Counted from the first letter of the stretch, positions 44,062-51,529 are shown. The stretch is DNA of 64,000 bases from JABCPH02 sp963524305 (GCA_963524305.1 CAURGH010000004.1:1-64000), one strand, 5' to 3'. Numbers and translations: made by a program. Notes: generated by a model not told the origin, from the sequence alone.

Positions 44062-44856
44062 GTGGCTGTATTTAAGGTAAATAAAAATAATAATTATACG
44101 GTAATTTCAAACACTCACTTGAAAGAAAGAAAGATGACATTAAAAGCAAAAGGATTATTGACACTAATGTTAAGTTTACCTCCTGATTGGGATTATTCTA
44201 TAGAAGGTTTAATTTCTATTTGTGTTGAAGGAGAGCGAGCTATAAATAGCACTTTAAATGAATTAAAAGAATTTGGATATTTAAGAATAGAAAAATTACC
44301 ACCTCGAAAAGGAAAAAATCAATTTGAGTATATTTATAATATTTATGAAAAACCTTTGAAAAAAGAAGAACGCCAATTAAAAAATGTAGAGGTACAAAAT
44401 GTAGGTCTACAAAATGTAAAACTACAAAGTGAAGCCGTACAAAATCAAGGACAATTAAATACTAATACATTAAGTACTAAAGAATTAAATACTAAGTTAT
44501 TAAATACTTATTCTATTTTTATGGAAAAATGGAATGAATTAGCAAAAGAATATGGATTAAGCATAATTAAATCTTTTACGAATAATAGAAAGAAAAAATT
44601 ATCTGAACTACTTGAGAAATTTACTCAGGAGGAAATCTTAGAAACTATGTTTAAAATAAAAAATATAAATTTTTTACTTGGAAGAACTGATAAATCAAAC
44701 TGGAAAATATCATTTGATGATTTTCTGAATGAGGAAAAGTTTATAAAAATATTGGAAGGAGCTTATTATGATGAAGTTAAGTCAACTGACAGAAAACAAG
44801 ATAAAAAAATTGCAAAACCAAAATCAGCAGGAGCAAAAAAGGAGTACGGATTCTGA
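44062..44856 (+). CDS. Replication initiator with DnaD-like features and internal iterons
   Basis: 264 residues, GTG start with GGAAGGTGG upstream. The N-terminal winged-helix (LKAKGLLTLMLSLPPDWDYSIEGLISICVEGERAINSTLNELKEFGYL) matches phage/ICE replisome organisers. Residues 110-150 are pentapeptide repeats (VQNVG, LQNVK, then LNTNT, LSTKE, LNTKL). The corresponding DNA is a tandem repeat array (44392-44511) of the kind initiators bind. The C-terminal part (170-230) resembles DnaD C-terminal helices (NWKISFDDFLNEEKFIKILEGAY). It is followed by a DnaC-type loader, as in phage replication modules. Confidence 0.8.
   Translation: MAVFKVNKNNNYTVISNTHLKERKMTLKAKGLLTLMLSLPPDWDYSIEGLISICVEGERAINSTLNELKEFGYLRIEKLPPRKGKNQFEYIYNIYEKPLKKEERQLKNVEVQNVGLQNVKLQSEAVQNQGQLNTNTLSTKELNTKLLNTYSIFMEKWNELAKEYGLSIIKSFTNNRKKKLSELLEKFTQEEILETMFKIKNINFLLGRTDKSNWKISFDDFLNEEKFIKILEGAYYDEVKSTDRKQDKKIAKPKSAGAKKEYGF
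44392..44511 (+). repeat. Two four-copy 15-bp iteron arrays inside the initiator gene
   Basis: Array one (44392-44451): four units of the form (G/C)TACAAAATGTANNN, the later ones diverged. Array two (44452-44511): four units of NNATTAAATACTAAN. The exact 15-bp period keeps the reading frame and gives pentapeptide repeats in the protein. Initiator genes of phages and mobile elements often carry their own origin as such repeats. Confidence 0.7.
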
Positions 44857-45556
44857 TGATAGGTTAAAGGAAGCGATACAAGCAGGTAGACAACTTAGGC
44901 AACAGGAATTACGGAAAAAAATTGAATATTTTCTTAATATTTCAAGTTTGCCAGTTCGATGGAAAGAATATGTTTTTGAAAATTCTGAAATATTATCTGA
45001 AAAAGAAAAAATAATTAAACAGAAACTTGAATATTATTGTGAGCATTTTAAAGAAGCTCAAAAGAATGGGTTAGGATTGTATTTATGTGGAGAGATAGGT
45101 ACAGGAAAAAGTTTTTACAGCCTGTGTGTGTTTAATGAAATGCTAAAAAATGATTATAAAGTCTATAGAACTACTTTAAATGGAATTTATCAGAGAATCC
45201 AGTCAACTTTTAGTAATTTTAATAATTTAACTGAAGAACAGGTTTTTAAGGATTTACTTCAAGCAGATTTGATAATACTAGATGACTTGGGAAAGGAAAA
45301 TATATCAGAAACTTGGGGAAAGTCAAAGTTATATACAATATTTAATTTTTTCTATGAAAAAGAAAAATGTATTATTGTATCAACAAATTTAGGAAAAGAA
45401 GAAATTGCTGACTTTATGGATACACAAGGAAATGATGCACTACTGGACAGATTTCGTGAGAGACTGGATACTTTGGAGTTTGTATGGGAAAGCAGAAGGA
45501 AGGAAATAGGAAAGAAATTATTTGAAGAATTTTGGAAAGTGAGGAAAGTAAAATGA
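44768..45556 (+). CDS. DnaC-like helicase-loader ATPase
   Basis: 262 residues, AAA+ fold. Walker A GEIGTGKS at 108-115, Walker B LIILDDLG at about 168-175, sensor-like STN, and RFRERL as arginine finger. It would load the replicative helicase at the element's origin with the initiator encoded just upstream. The ATG at 44768 has GGAAGGAG seven bases upstream and lies 89 bases inside the initiator gene in another frame; the overlap seems real. The first 45 residues, rich in Gln/Lys, are probably a flexible helicase-contact region. Confidence 0.9.
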   Translation: MMKLSQLTENKIKKLQNQNQQEQKRSTDSDDRLKEAIQAGRQLRQQELRKKIEYFLNISSLPVRWKEYVFENSEILSEKEKIIKQKLEYYCEHFKEAQKNGLGLYLCGEIGTGKSFYSLCVFNEMLKNDYKVYRTTLNGIYQRIQSTFSNFNNLTEEQVFKDLLQADLIILDDLGKENISETWGKSKLYTIFNFFYEKEKCIIVSTNLGKEEIADFMDTQGNDALLDRFRERLDTLEFVWESRRKEIGKKLFEEFWKVRKVK

Positions 45557-45792
45557 GTGCAAATGTTGATTTAGAAAAAGTTGCGGCTTTAATAGGGGAA
45601 TCAATAGATTTTGTAAGGGTAAATTTACAAGAAGGAACACTTTTAATTGATGGTGAGCCAATAGGTTATGCGGTTAAAAAAAAGGAAACTCAGAAAAATT
45701 TCTTTTATATAGTTGATCCAATTAGATTTGTTAAATATATAAAAGAATTAAGAAAATCACTTGTAGAATTAGAAGAAATGGAAATAAAATGA
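45553..45792 (+). CDS. Small unknown protein
   Basis: 79 residues, no family recognised. Short helices and strands (VDLEKVAALIGESIDFVRVNLQEGTLLIDGEPIGYAV) have the look of a compact helix-turn-helix like the excisionase family, but this is only an impression. The ATG at 45553 overlaps the loader's TGA by four bases and has GAGGAAAG upstream. It is part of the replication operon and sits before parA. Confidence 0.65.
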   Translation: MSANVDLEKVAALIGESIDFVRVNLQEGTLLIDGEPIGYAVKKKETQKNFFYIVDPIRFVKYIKELRKSLVELEEMEIK

Positions 45793-45828
45793 ATTTATAA
45801 TAATAAAAAAAATTCAGGAGGAAATAAA

Positions 45829-46617
45829 ATGAAAATAATTAGTGTGATTAATCCAAAAGGTGGAGCTGGGAAAACAGTAACAGGGATAAATATTGCTTAT
45901 GCTTTAAAAAATAAAGGGAAAACAGTTTTATTAATTGATACAGATCCAAGAGGGGCGATAGCTTCGTATCTTGATGTAAGAAATGATAATACAATTTTTG
46001 AAGCATTAAAGGAGTGCTATGATAGTTTAGGAATGGTAAACAAGGAAAAGTATATAAATGAAAAAAATGGAGCGGATATAATAATTAGTAATATTTATTT
46101 CAATCAGATTGATGAATTTTTCAAAAGAGAAGGAGATGAAAGTGGGCAGGAGCAACTGAAAATATTTAAGGATTTTTTTGAAAACTTTAGTGAATATGAT
46201 TTTATAGTAATTGATACAGAAGGTACTGTGAATAACACAATAAGAGGTATTTTAAATGTAACAGACTATGTTTTTGCACCTTCAAAAGCTTCATTTATAG
46301 ATACGAATGGACTTAGGGATTTACTTGAAATAATGGAAATTGCAAAAATGGATAATCCCAAAATTAAACTTTATAAAATATTTTTTGTGCAAGTGAAGGA
46401 AAATACAAAAGTGTTTAAAAAAGCACATATGGCAATGAAAAAGATTTTAAAAGAAAAGTATTCGGATATTTATGTGAGAGAAGATGCAAATATCTCAAAT
46501 TCGATGGAAGAACATAAGGATATATTTAGTTTTAAAAAGAGTAGCAATGCAGCAATAGATTATAAAAATTTAGTAAATGAATTTTTGTATAATGAAGTTT
46601 GTATAAATAAAAAATAG
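45829..46617 (+). CDS. parA: ParA-family partition ATPase
   Basis: 262 residues with a deviant Walker A KGGAGKT at 10-16 (INPKGGAGKTVTGINIAYAL), Walker A' TDPRGAIASYLD and Walker B FIVIDTEG. Such ATPases position plasmids and ICEs and stabilise the circular form. No N-terminal DNA-binding domain, so it is a ParA/Soj-type protein without autorepressor. The DUF3102-like protein encoded next could be the partner in place of ParB. AGGAGG precedes the ATG. Confidence 0.93.
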   Translation: MKIISVINPKGGAGKTVTGINIAYALKNKGKTVLLIDTDPRGAIASYLDVRNDNTIFEALKECYDSLGMVNKEKYINEKNGADIIISNIYFNQIDEFFKREGDESGQEQLKIFKDFFENFSEYDFIVIDTEGTVNNTIRGILNVTDYVFAPSKASFIDTNGLRDLLEIMEIAKMDNPKIKLYKIFFVQVKENTKVFKKAHMAMKKILKEKYSDIYVREDANISNSMEEHKDIFSFKKSSNAAIDYKNLVNEFLYNEVCINKK

Positions 46618-46664
46618 GAAGGATTTTCTCGCATTTGGGGAAACCAATAGAACAATAATAATTT

Positions 46665-46696
46665 AATAACTGTGTAAAAATTGAATCACAGTTATT
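46665..46696. repeat. 10-bp perfect inverted repeat between parA and the DUF3102-like gene
   Basis: AATAACTGTG (46665-46674) and CACAGTTATT (46687-46696) with a 12-nt spacer. It has no T-run right after the stem, so a protein binding site such as a partition centromere is as likely as a terminator. Confidence 0.55.
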
Positions 46697-46731
46697 TGAA
46701 TTGTTTATAATTTTTTTTGGCAGGAGATATT

Positions 46732-47340
46732 ATGGATAGACAGGAACTGTTAAATATTAATAAAAATCGAAAAATAGAAGTTGAAAGTTATCATAGTAGT
46801 TTTGATTTTGATAAATATGAGATAACTGATGAAAGTGTTATAAAGGAAGTAACTCAGACTGAGGAAGATATACAGCAGATTGGAAAGTTTATGGCAAAAA
46901 AAGCTCTTGAGATGGGAAGAAAACTGAAAAGAATTCAGCAAATTTTATCAAGTCATGGAACAGGAACATTTGTAGCCTGGTTTAATTCGTTAGGGCTTGA
47001 TAAGAATATGGTTTATCGTGAAATTAACAGATGGGAACAGTTTGAAAAATACAGAAATCCTGCAATTGCAGAAGCAAGTGTTAGGACATTGGAATATATA
47101 AAGAAAAACAATGATAAACTCGAAGAAGCAGAGATTGTGGAAATTCTTGAAGATCCACTTGAAGCAGCTAAAAAGATTAAGGAAATAGAAAAAAAAGGCA
47201 AGGAAGAAATAGAAATTAATTTTGATGAAAAAATACAGAAATTAAGTAAAAAAATTGAGAAAGCATATAAAAATATTGAAAAATGGGAGATGGAAATAAA
47301 AAAATTGAAAAGCAGGAATGATGATTTTGAAGAAGATTGA
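46732..47340 (+). CDS. DUF3102-like protein, possible partition partner of ParA
   Basis: 202 residues. The central part (IGKFMAKKALEMGRKLKRIQQILSSHGTGTFVAWFNSLGLDKNMVYREINRWEQF) resembles the DUF3102 family of mobile-element proteins (helix, GxG/F-x-x-W, helix-turn-helix-like). Residues 120-202 are a charged coiled coil (EKIQKLSKKIEKAYKNIEKWEMEIKKL). I use ATG 46732 with GCAGGAG upstream; an in-frame TTG at 46717 lacks a site. Adjacency to parA suggests a ParB-like or regulatory role, which is not proven. Confidence 0.7.
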   Translation: MDRQELLNINKNRKIEVESYHSSFDFDKYEITDESVIKEVTQTEEDIQQIGKFMAKKALEMGRKLKRIQQILSSHGTGTFVAWFNSLGLDKNMVYREINRWEQFEKYRNPAIAEASVRTLEYIKKNNDKLEEAEIVEILEDPLEAAKKIKEIEKKGKEEIEINFDEKIQKLSKKIEKAYKNIEKWEMEIKKLKSRNDDFEED

Positions 47341-47437
47341 TAAAAATAAGATAAATTCAATAAAAATTAAGGATAAAAGTATGGTTGTTAATTACTGGGG
47401 ATGTTATTTTGATGAATATAAATTAATTTGAAATGGT

Positions 47438-47457
47438 TTTTCTCATGTGTGAGAAAA
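47438..47457. repeat. Palindrome TTTTCTCA-N4-TGAGAAAA, first copy
   Basis: Eight-bp arms at 47438-47445 and 47450-47457 with 4-nt centre TGTG. A near-identical palindrome occurs at 47788-47807, so the 94-residue protein gene is bracketed by the pair. Likely an operator or short hairpin; the T-run is in the 5' arm, so a plain terminator is less likely. Confidence 0.6.
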
Positions 47458-47493
47458 TCAAAATTATTTTAAGAAAGGAAACGAGATAGGAAA

Positions 47494-47778
47494 TTGAAAT
47501 ATTTTGTTAAAGTATTAATGATTTTAGGGATATTCATAATTGTTATGAGTATAATAAAATTTCAGGAAAATAATTTAAAAAATAAAGCAAAAGAGAATAA
47601 AGATATTCAGGAGAAACAACAACAGGAAATTTTAGATATTTGTAGAATAAATAAAGTTATGAAGATATATAGTCAAAATGACGGCGAAAGTTTTTATGTT
47701 GTTCTTGAGAATAAAAATATTTATAAAGTTGATGAAGATATGCTGGGAAATTATACAATTGGAGAATATTGTAAATAA
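47494..47778 (+). CDS. Small membrane-anchored protein of unknown function
   Basis: 94 residues, probable TTG start with AGGAAA upstream. One N-terminal membrane helix (VLMILGIFIIVMSIIKF, residues 6-22), then a charged helical linker and a compact C-terminal part (MKIYSQNDGESFYVVLENKNIYKVDEDM) with one or two beta strands; Cys in ICRIN and EYCK. No family recognised. Bracketed by two copies of the same palindrome, which suggests it is a separately controlled gene in the element's cargo. Confidence 0.6.
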   Translation: MKYFVKVLMILGIFIIVMSIIKFQENNLKNKAKENKDIQEKQQQEILDICRINKVMKIYSQNDGESFYVVLENKNIYKVDEDMLGNYTIGEYCK

Positions 47779-47787
47779 ATTAATAAT

Positions 47788-47807
47788 TTTTCTCACGTGT
47801 GAGAAAA
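47788..47807. repeat. Palindrome TTTTCTCAC-N2-GTGAGAAAA, second copy
   Basis: Nine-bp arms at 47788-47796 and 47799-47807 with a 2-nt centre. Repeats the palindrome at 47438 with one change. A third, weaker relative (TTTTCTCGCA with GGGGAAA) may exist at 46624. Confidence 0.6.
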
Positions 47808-47836
47808 TTTAAAATTACATATAAGGATGATGATAT

Positions 47837-48355
47837 ATGAACATAATAAATAATACATTAAATAATAAAACTCAAATTGAAGTTGATGATAGAATAATAG
47901 ATGTAAATGATATTGAAAAAATTGAAAGAAATCCGTTTTCGTTTAAAATATTTAAGTTAAATATAAAATTAATTACAGGGGAAGTCATTCAGGAAAAATA
48001 TAAATCACTTAGTGAAATGCACAAAAGTTATGAGAAATTGATAATAGAAGCTGGATTTGACTTTTCTGGGAAATTAAGAGAAGAAAGAGTAAAATATACA
48101 AACGGAAATATATATTTAAGAAATTTGATAATTACTTCTAGCGAGTTAATAGGGATAAGGCGAATTGAAGAGTTAAGGAAAGGATTAAAATCAATGATGT
48201 ATCGAGGAGCAAAAGGAATGTATGATACTAAAATAGAACTATTTTTGAAAGGTGGGAATGTTATTACTTTAGAAGCGGAAAATGAAAAGTACGGTGAATA
48301 TGATTTTGAGCAATTAAAAAAAATTGTTGAATCAAAAAAATGTATAGCAGAATAA
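47837..48355 (+). CDS. Unknown protein with two similar halves
   Basis: 172 residues, no family recognised. The first half (VDDRIIDVNDIEKIER..FKIFKLNIKLITGEVI..KSLSEMHKSYEKLI) and the second (NLIITSSELIGIRRIEEL..YDTKIELFLKGGNVITLEAEN..FEQLKKIV) share strand-strand-helix order and a G.VI turn. That suggests a duplicated PH-like or other small beta-rich fold. No signal peptide or membrane helix. It follows the second palindrome and is preceded by AAGGATGATGAT. Confidence 0.6.
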   Translation: MNIINNTLNNKTQIEVDDRIIDVNDIEKIERNPFSFKIFKLNIKLITGEVIQEKYKSLSEMHKSYEKLIIEAGFDFSGKLREERVKYTNGNIYLRNLIITSSELIGIRRIEELRKGLKSMMYRGAKGMYDTKIELFLKGGNVITLEAENEKYGEYDFEQLKKIVESKKCIAE

Positions 48356-48468
48356 AATAAGAACTAAACTAATCGTAATATATATTATGGTTAGTTTTTG
48401 TAATTATGAGAAGATTAAAATACTAAAAAGAAAGTTTAAATATTTAAAAAATAATTTGGGAGGGATAT

Positions 48469-48873
48469 ATGAAAATATATGATATAAGATTATTAAGAAC
48501 AACGACGGGAAAGGAGCATATATGTTTTTTTTACAAGACTTTACCTAAAAAAAGGATAAATGAAACAATAGATATTTTTAAGAGAAATGTAGGATTAATA
48601 GTAAACAATCAAATAAATGATATAAAAATAAAGGAATATATAAGCGAGGAAACATTTGTAAAAATTATGAAAATGATAAAAGTAAGTGATAATAAAATGG
48701 GAAAATACAATATGAAGTTGTATAGAAATGATAAAATATGGATGTATAAAATTGAAAATATTTCAGATGTTGATATAAACTTTAAAGATTGTGATATTTT
48801 ATTAGACAGAAGTTTTTTCATAAATAATAAATATATAAAATATGTGATTATAAAAAATAATACGGGGGTATAA
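48469..48873 (+). CDS. Unknown protein upstream of the relaxase
   Basis: 134 residues, no family recognised. Lys/Ile/Asn-rich, soluble, alternating strands and helices (KIYDIRLLRTTTGKEHICFFYKTL; KYIKYVIIKNNTGV). AGGGA lies eight bases before the ATG. It ends three bases before the GTG start of the relaxase, so it is in the relaxase transcript and could be a relaxosome accessory protein. Only its place suggests so. Confidence 0.6.
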   Translation: MKIYDIRLLRTTTGKEHICFFYKTLPKKRINETIDIFKRNVGLIVNNQINDIKIKEYISEETFVKIMKMIKVSDNKMGKYNMKLYRNDKIWMYKIENISDVDINFKDCDILLDRSFFINNKYIKYVIIKNNTGV

Positions 48874-48875
48874 TT

Positions 48876-50741
48876 GTGGCGATATTTCATCTTAGAATGA
48901 AGAAAAGCAAAAGAGGAAGTAAATATATTCCGCCTACTGTACATTCGGATTACATAAACAGAGAGAAAAAATATGATAAAAAAAAGGATTTACTTTTTAA
49001 AGAAGTAAGGAATCTTCCTGAAGAGTTTAATGACATCAAAGACTTTTGGAAATGTGCAGAAACTTATGAGAGAAAAAATTCTAATCTGTACAGGGAACTT
49101 GAAATTTCATTGCCGAGAGAGTTTACTCCCAAAGAAAATAAAAAGATAGTAGATAATTTTTGTGAAAATCTTTTTGGAAAAGAATATGTGTATAACTATG
49201 CAATGCACAATCCAAAAAGTTTTGATGGGGATATGCAACCACATGTGCATATAATGTTTTTTGAAAGGAAAATTGATGATATTAAAAGAGATAAGAATAA
49301 GTATTTTAAGAGATATAATCCTAAAAATGTAGAAAAAGGCGGTTGGAGAAAAGATGAAAAATGGAATGAGAGAAGTACGTTAAAAAATATAAGGAAAGAA
49401 TGGGAAACGTTTTTAAATTTTGAACTTGAAAAAAAAGGAATAGAGAAAGTAAGTGCAAAATCGTTAAAGGATCAGAAAAGGGATGCAGAAAATAATAATG
49501 ACTATAAGAAAGTTTATGAGTTAAACCGTGAACCAGTAAATATTGATGGCAAGATTTTGTATAGAAAAGAAAGTGAGTTAAGTGATAAGGAAAAAGTTAA
49601 GAAGAGAATATTTAATAAAAGCAGAATTTTAAAAGCTGGAACAGATTTAATGAAAAAATTACTTGAAAAATTGAAAAAATTGGAAAGGGAATATGAAAGT
49701 TTAAAAAGAGATAAAATAGAAGATTTAGAAAATTTGGAAAAATTGAGAAGGTTAGAAAAAAGTGTCAGGGATATAAAAAAGAAGATGTCAAAAGATAAAA
49801 TTGAAAATACTGTATATAACTTGATGACAGATAAAAAGTACTATAAATTTCTGAATGAGAACAAAAAAATTGACAAGGAACTAAAAAACACAAAAGAGAA
49901 AAACAGGATAAAATATTTAAAAATTATAAAAGAAAAGAATTTAAAAAATTTAGAAAGTTTAAGAAATGAAATTCAAAATGACTGGAAAAAGAAGTATATT
50001 TTTGATAAACGAGTTGAAAATATTAGGGAAAAATATTTAAGAAAAATTGCAAATTTTGAAAATGAAAAGGACATGATATATGAAAATTTAAAAGAGAAAA
50101 ACATTAAATGCAATGATGAAAAAAATGGATTGTATAATATAAATCATTTGCAATTTATTTATGAAAAAGATGGACTGAAAGAGATAAATAAAATTGAAAA
50201 AGAACTAAAAAAATTAGTGAAAGAGTTAGATAATAATGAAGAAATAGTCAGTCAGGAAACTTTGATAAAAGATAAATATTCAAGTTATGAATTTTCAAAA
50301 TTGGAGAAAAATATTGCGGAGAGTAAAATTAAAATAGAAGGATTGCAAAAAGAACTTAACAAAAATTTGGATGTAAGTGAGCAAAAATATTACTTGGGCT
50401 GGTTAAAAAGAGAAATAAAAATAAAGGAAGATTGTGAAGCAAGAAAAGAAAATATTGAAGTAAAAATCCAACAAAAATTGCAGGATGAACTTTTAAAAAA
50501 CGATAATTCCAAAGTTCAGGAAAGGGAAAAAATAAAAAAAATTATTAAGAATATAGGAGCCATAAAAGTGTTGGATAAGAAAAAAAGATTGTCTAAGGAA
50601 CGACAAATAAGTATAGAAAAACGGAACAGGAAAAAGAAAAGTAAAAGTTTAAATGGTACAAATTATGATAAAAATTTGGGAGGTATAAGTGGTGATTTTA
50701 GAATAGAAGATATAGAAGTTTTGGATGAGCTGGAAAGATAA
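48876..50741 (+). CDS. MobA/MobL-family conjugative relaxase (MOBQ)
   Basis: Cuts the transfer strand at oriT and stays bound to its 5' end. 621 residues, GTG start with GGGGG upstream. The relaxase domain (1-130) begins AIFHLRMKKSKRG, has a candidate catalytic Tyr26 in HSDYINRE and the histidine metal triad His111, His123, His125 (AMHNPKSFDGDMQPHVHIMF), the MobA/MobL signature. Residues 130-600 are a very long Lys/Glu coiled-coil-like region with no primase or helicase motif, which differs from IncQ MobA. It lies just upstream of a candidate oriT. Confidence 0.92.
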   Translation: MAIFHLRMKKSKRGSKYIPPTVHSDYINREKKYDKKKDLLFKEVRNLPEEFNDIKDFWKCAETYERKNSNLYRELEISLPREFTPKENKKIVDNFCENLFGKEYVYNYAMHNPKSFDGDMQPHVHIMFFERKIDDIKRDKNKYFKRYNPKNVEKGGWRKDEKWNERSTLKNIRKEWETFLNFELEKKGIEKVSAKSLKDQKRDAENNNDYKKVYELNREPVNIDGKILYRKESELSDKEKVKKRIFNKSRILKAGTDLMKKLLEKLKKLEREYESLKRDKIEDLENLEKLRRLEKSVRDIKKKMSKDKIENTVYNLMTDKKYYKFLNENKKIDKELKNTKEKNRIKYLKIIKEKNLKNLESLRNEIQNDWKKKYIFDKRVENIREKYLRKIANFENEKDMIYENLKEKNIKCNDEKNGLYNINHLQFIYEKDGLKEINKIEKELKKLVKELDNNEEIVSQETLIKDKYSSYEFSKLEKNIAESKIKIEGLQKELNKNLDVSEQKYYLGWLKREIKIKEDCEARKENIEVKIQQKLQDELLKNDNSKVQEREKIKKIIKNIGAIKVLDKKKRLSKERQISIEKRNRKKKSKSLNGTNYDKNLGGISGDFRIEDIEVLDELER

Positions 50742-50776
50742 AAATTTCTAATGAGAGTAAATACAGATAGGTTTAG

Positions 50777-50799
50777 GGACAGTAAAAAGCTGTCCTTTT
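50777..50799 (+). terminator. Terminator after the relaxase gene
   Basis: Stem GGACAG / CTGTCC (50777-50782 with 50790-50795) with seven-nt loop, followed by TTTT. Confidence 0.75.
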
Positions 50800-50856
50800 C
50801 TGTAAAAATAATTTTTTGAAGGTATAGATATTACTAAATTTCGAGAGTGTCCATAA

Positions 50857-50919
50857 TTTTGTGTAAGTTAATAGATGAATTCAGTAAATTCAATACTTTG
50901 CTGTTTTATTTACACAAAA
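50857..50919. repeat. Inverted repeat TTTTGTGTAA / TTACACAAAA in the oriT region
   Basis: Ten-bp perfect arms at 50857-50866 and 50910-50919, spacer 43 nt. It may bind relaxosome accessory factors. It lies between the relaxase terminator and the oriT core. Confidence 0.5.
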
Positions 50920-51027
50920 ATTTTTACACATTCCTAATTTCTTAGAAATTAAACACGAACGAAGTGAGTTTTTGAGTGTAAACGAAAGTCATTTTTTCAC
51001 AATTTTTTGTGGTAAAAAAATCACGAT

Positions 51028-51075
51028 AAGTTTCTAAAAATTTTTAAATTTGAGAAACTTGTAAGCGTGCTTTCC
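51028..51075 (+). other. oriT: Candidate origin of transfer (oriT), MOBQ/RSF1010-like
   Basis: Inverted repeat AAGTTTCT (51028-51035) and AGAAACTT (51053-51060), directly followed by GTAAGCGTGCTTTCC (51061-51075). In the RSF1010/R1162 group, from memory, arms of AGTTTCT / AGAAAC type lie just 5' of a core TAAGTGCGCCCT. The arms here are the same. The core TAAGCGTGCTTT agrees in about 8 of 12 positions, so the nick would fall near 51069/51070. Unlike RSF1010 the spacer is 17 nt. The site lies 287 bases after the MOBQ relaxase gene. Confidence 0.65.
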
Positions 51076-51128
51076 AAAATTTAGGAAAATTTGGGAAAGT
51101 TTATGTGGAAAAAAATTTTTAAAAGGGC

Positions 51129-51157
51129 TTGACTTTTTGAAAAAATTGAGGTAACAT
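51129..51157 (+). promoter_or_regulatory. Promoter of the trb transfer operon
   Basis: TTGACT at 51129-51134, 17-bp spacer, TAACAT at 51152-51157. It gives a leader of about 365 nt with two terminators before the first transfer gene. Confidence 0.6.
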
Positions 51158-51181
51158 TAATGCAAGAATAAAACAGCGTAA

Positions 51182-51529
51182 AAAATGAGAGCCCAGTTTT
51201 AGGAGGTGTATAGGCAGGATACAGAACTTTTCCTTAAACTCATTTTAAAAGAAGAATAAAACAAAGTAGCGTAAAATTAAATATAGAGAGCCTAAATGCA
51301 GAATTATTGGAAAAAACATTTCTGAGATTTTGTACAGGCTCTTTTTTTGTTCAAAAGCGAGGTGAAAATATGAAATTAGATTTAAATATTAGGAGTCCTT
51401 AACCAGAATATTGTGATAAAAAACAAATATATAAAATTAAATATAGGAGCCTGAGTGCAGAATTATCGGAAAAAATATTTCTGAAATTTTGTACAGGCTC
51501 TTTTTTTGTATAAAAGGGGATGATAAATA
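51182..51529 (+). promoter_or_regulatory. Duplicated terminator/attenuator leader of the transfer operon
   Basis: Two near-identical repeats about 159 bp apart. Copy A has stem GAGCCT / AGGCTC at 51288-51293 and 51336-51341 and seven T at 51342-51348. Copy B has GAGCCTG / CAGGCTC at 51447-51453 and 51494-51500 and seven T at 51501-51507. Each is an intrinsic terminator and ends close to a ribosome-binding site and ATG: a short leader ORF after copy A, the VirB2 gene after copy B. A third, more decayed unit (51182-51246) contains an eight-bp stem AAAATGAG / CTCATTTT. Confidence 0.65.
51370..51402 (+). CDS. Ten-residue leader peptide candidate
   Basis: ATG AAA TTA ... CCT TAA encodes MKLDLNIRSP with a GAGGTG site upstream, placed directly after the first terminator copy. 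It may be a translated leader peptide or a leftover of gene duplication at the operon start. It is too short for a reliable coding call. Confidence 0.3.
   Translation: MKLDLNIRSP

Noticed and set aside
44452..44511. Simple-sequence slippage in the initiator gene
   Set aside because: The period is exactly 15 bp with diverged third positions and an intact frame, which fits conserved iterons better than random slippage.
47438..47807. Terminal inverted repeats of an insertion sequence
   Set aside because: The two palindromes are each self-complementary, there is no transposase between them and no target-site duplication is visible.
51288..51507. CRISPR-like repeat
   Set aside because: Only two long repeats with T-runs and 159-bp spacing; no short regular spacers and no cas genes in the window.
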